DNA from: an uncultured Bacteroidales bacterium
GTDB lineage: Bacteria; Bacteroidota; Bacteroidia; Bacteroidales; Paludibacteraceae
NCBI GenBank assembly: GCA_937915765.1
Contig: CALGHE010000134.1
Location: 1 to 6,789, forward strand
Length of the DNA stretch: 6,789 bases
Direction: 5' to 3'
The position numbers were made by a program, and so were the translations under genes. Shown one piece after another: positions 5,496 through 6,789 of this stretch. The stretch's first letter is position 1. Each line of letters starts with the position of its first letter. Below the pieces are notes generated by a model. That model was not told the origin of the DNA, did not search any database, and saw nothing but the letters and a program-made list of their open reading frames with translations.

Positions 5496-6789
5496 ATGAA
5501 CGAAAAATTTTCAAAAAGGGTCAAAGACGTGCTGATTTACAGCAAAGAGGAGGCAGAAAGGCTCGGCAACTCGTACGTTGCTCCGGAGCATCTGTTGCTG
5601 GGAATCTTTCGCGACGGCGAAGGTCCTGCCATAGACCTGCTGCTGGCGCTCAACGCAGACATCAGGAAAATTAAAAACTCGATTGAAGAACGTGTCCGCA
5701 CAAACGCTCCGTTCAACTTCAATCAGGACCTGCCGCTTTCCAAATCGTCAGAAGACATCTTCAAGTATGTTATTTTGGAAGCAAGAGCCTTGAAAACCTC
5801 GGAGATAGACACAGACCACCTTCTGCTTGCCATTTTGAGACAAGACTCGAACATTGCTGCGGAAGAGCTTAAAAGAGACGGAATCGCATACACTAACGTG
5901 CTGTCTCTAATCAAAAAAAAAGGGGACCGCAACTCAGGCTCAAATCTCAACATGGACATAAACCCAACAGATGGCTATGAGGAAGACGAAGACGACGTTA
6001 TTGTCGAGCCATCGGGACAAAAGAGCGCCAACTCCAACGCGAAAAAGCAATCTGTTCAAGACGAGAAAACTCCTGCCTTGAACACATTTGGCGTAGATAT
6101 GACCAAGGCGGCAAGAGAGGGCGCGTTGGACCCCGTTGTGGGACGAGAAAAAGAGATCGAAAGGCTTGTGCAGATTCTCAGCCGCAGAAAAAAGAACAAC
6201 CCTGTACTGATTGGCGAACCCGGCGTCGGAAAGTCCGCCATCGTGGAGGGACTTGCGCTCCGAATCGTGCAGAAGCGCGTGCCTTACACCATGTTCGGCA
6301 AGCGCGTCGTGTCGCTGGACCTTGCGGCGGTTGTGGCCGGAACTAAGTACAGAGGCCAGTTCGAGGAACGTATCATCGCTATCTTGAACGAAATCTCTAA
6401 AAACAAAAACATAATACTCTTCATAGACGAGATGCACACAATCGTAGGCGCCGGCAGCTCGTCCGGCTCGCTCGACGCCGCCAACATGCTGAAACCGGCG
6501 CTCGCCCGCGGAGAGGTGCAGTGCATCGGAGCCACAACGCTCGACGAGTACAGAAAAAACATCGAGAACGACGGAGCTTTGGAGAGACGTTTCCAAAAAA
6601 TCATTGTGGAGCCAACGTCTAAAGAGGACACTCTGACCATACTTGAGAACTTGCAAGAACGATACGAAGAACATCATAACGTATCTTACACGGACGAGGC
6701 TTTGAAGGCTTGCGTTGACTATACTGAAAAGTATGTTTCGGACAGGCACTTCCCCGACAAGGCTATTGACGCAATGGATGAGGCCGGAT
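5496..6789 (+). CDS. clpC: ClpC-type Hsp100 AAA+ unfoldase, N-terminal part (cut by window edge)
   Basis: ClpC unfolds substrate proteins with ATP and feeds them to the ClpP protease. From the ATG at 5496, 431 codons stay open to the right edge. Residues 1-142 are the double Clp N-domain: FSKRVKDVLIYSKEEAERLG, then YVAPEHLLLGIF (27-38), and the second repeat with IDTDHLLLAIL (104-114). A Ser/Asn-rich and acidic linker (145-195, with EEDEDD) leads to AAA+ domain 1: Walker A GEPGVGKS (240-247), pore-loop KYRGQFEER (284-292), Walker B IILFIDEMHT (306-315), sensor-1 GATT (345-348) and arginine finger ALERRF (361-366). The closing DKAIDAMDEAG fits ClpC/ClpA rather than ClpB, but the M-domain, domain 2 and ClpP-binding loop lie outside. 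The start has an A-rich leader without SD. No ctsR or mcsA/B genes precede it, unlike in Firmicutes. A nine-A run at 5913-5921 lies at the end of the N-domain. Confidence 0.95.
   Translation, partial: MNEKFSKRVKDVLIYSKEEAERLGNSYVAPEHLLLGIFRDGEGPAIDLLLALNADIRKIKNSIEERVRTNAPFNFNQDLPLSKSSEDIFKYVILEARALKTSEIDTDHLLLAILRQDSNIAAEELKRDGIAYTNVLSLIKKKGDRNSGSNLNMDINPTDGYEEDEDDVIVEPSGQKSANSNAKKQSVQDEKTPALNTFGVDMTKAAREGALDPVVGREKEIERLVQILSRRKKNNPVLIGEPGVGKSAIVEGLALRIVQKRVPYTMFGKRVVSLDLAAVVAGTKYRGQFEERIIAILNEISKNKNIILFIDEMHTIVGAGSSSGSLDAANMLKPALARGEVQCIGATTLDEYRKNIENDGALERRFQKIIVEPTSKEDTLTILENLQERYEEHHNVSYTDEALKACVDYTEKYVSDRHFPDKAIDAMDEAG

Noticed and set aside
5309..5674. 121-codon open frame on the plus strand overlapping the clpC start
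   Set aside because: Its second half is clpC read in another frame, and its first half covers the promoter and leader.
5940..6749. 269-codon open frame on the minus strand
   Set aside because: Antisense to the clpC AAA+ domain; its length is explained by the GC-rich codon pattern of clpC.

Overview
The window looks like chromosomal DNA from a member of the Bacteroidota, probably Bacteroidales. The protein genes have A/T-rich leaders without Shine-Dalgarno (SD) sequences. Matches to the phylum's TAnnTTTG promoter box lie in the expected places. HisG is the long form, and the hotdog thioesterase resembles those of Bacteroidales. No species can be named from the sequence.

Minus strand, right to left up to the left edge: a large AT-rich gene (2145-4859) encodes a 904-residue superfamily 1 helicase. 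It ends in a Vsr/DUF2726-like PD-(D/E)XK nuclease domain, a build typical of stand-alone antiphage or foreign-nucleic-acid effectors. A 262-bp gap follows, and it holds a nearly complete histidine attenuator: a TATCTTTG promoter box, a strong SD, a 15-codon leader peptide MNIVTYTHHIHHIQR with four His codons, an antiterminator arm just past its stop codon, and an intrinsic terminator with a U-tract. Three genes in the same direction follow: a PaaI-like thioesterase, hisG, and the start of hisD, which is cut by the window edge. The thioesterase is therefore the first structural gene behind the his attenuator and is probably expressed on the histidine-starvation signal.

Plus strand: a 636-bp divergent intergenic region (4860-5495) carries a 20-bp inverted repeat and a TATATTTG promoter box. 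After it comes the 5' part of a ClpC-type Hsp100 unfoldase, which runs off the right edge. It starts at 5496 and is open to the end.

How the parts work together: histidine-tRNA supply, sensed by translation of the leader peptide, should decide whether transcription continues into thioesterase-hisG-hisD. The helicase-nuclease shares strand but not base composition with the his genes and looks like an acquired accessory gene placed between two housekeeping loci. I found no tRNA, rRNA, CRISPR array or transposase.
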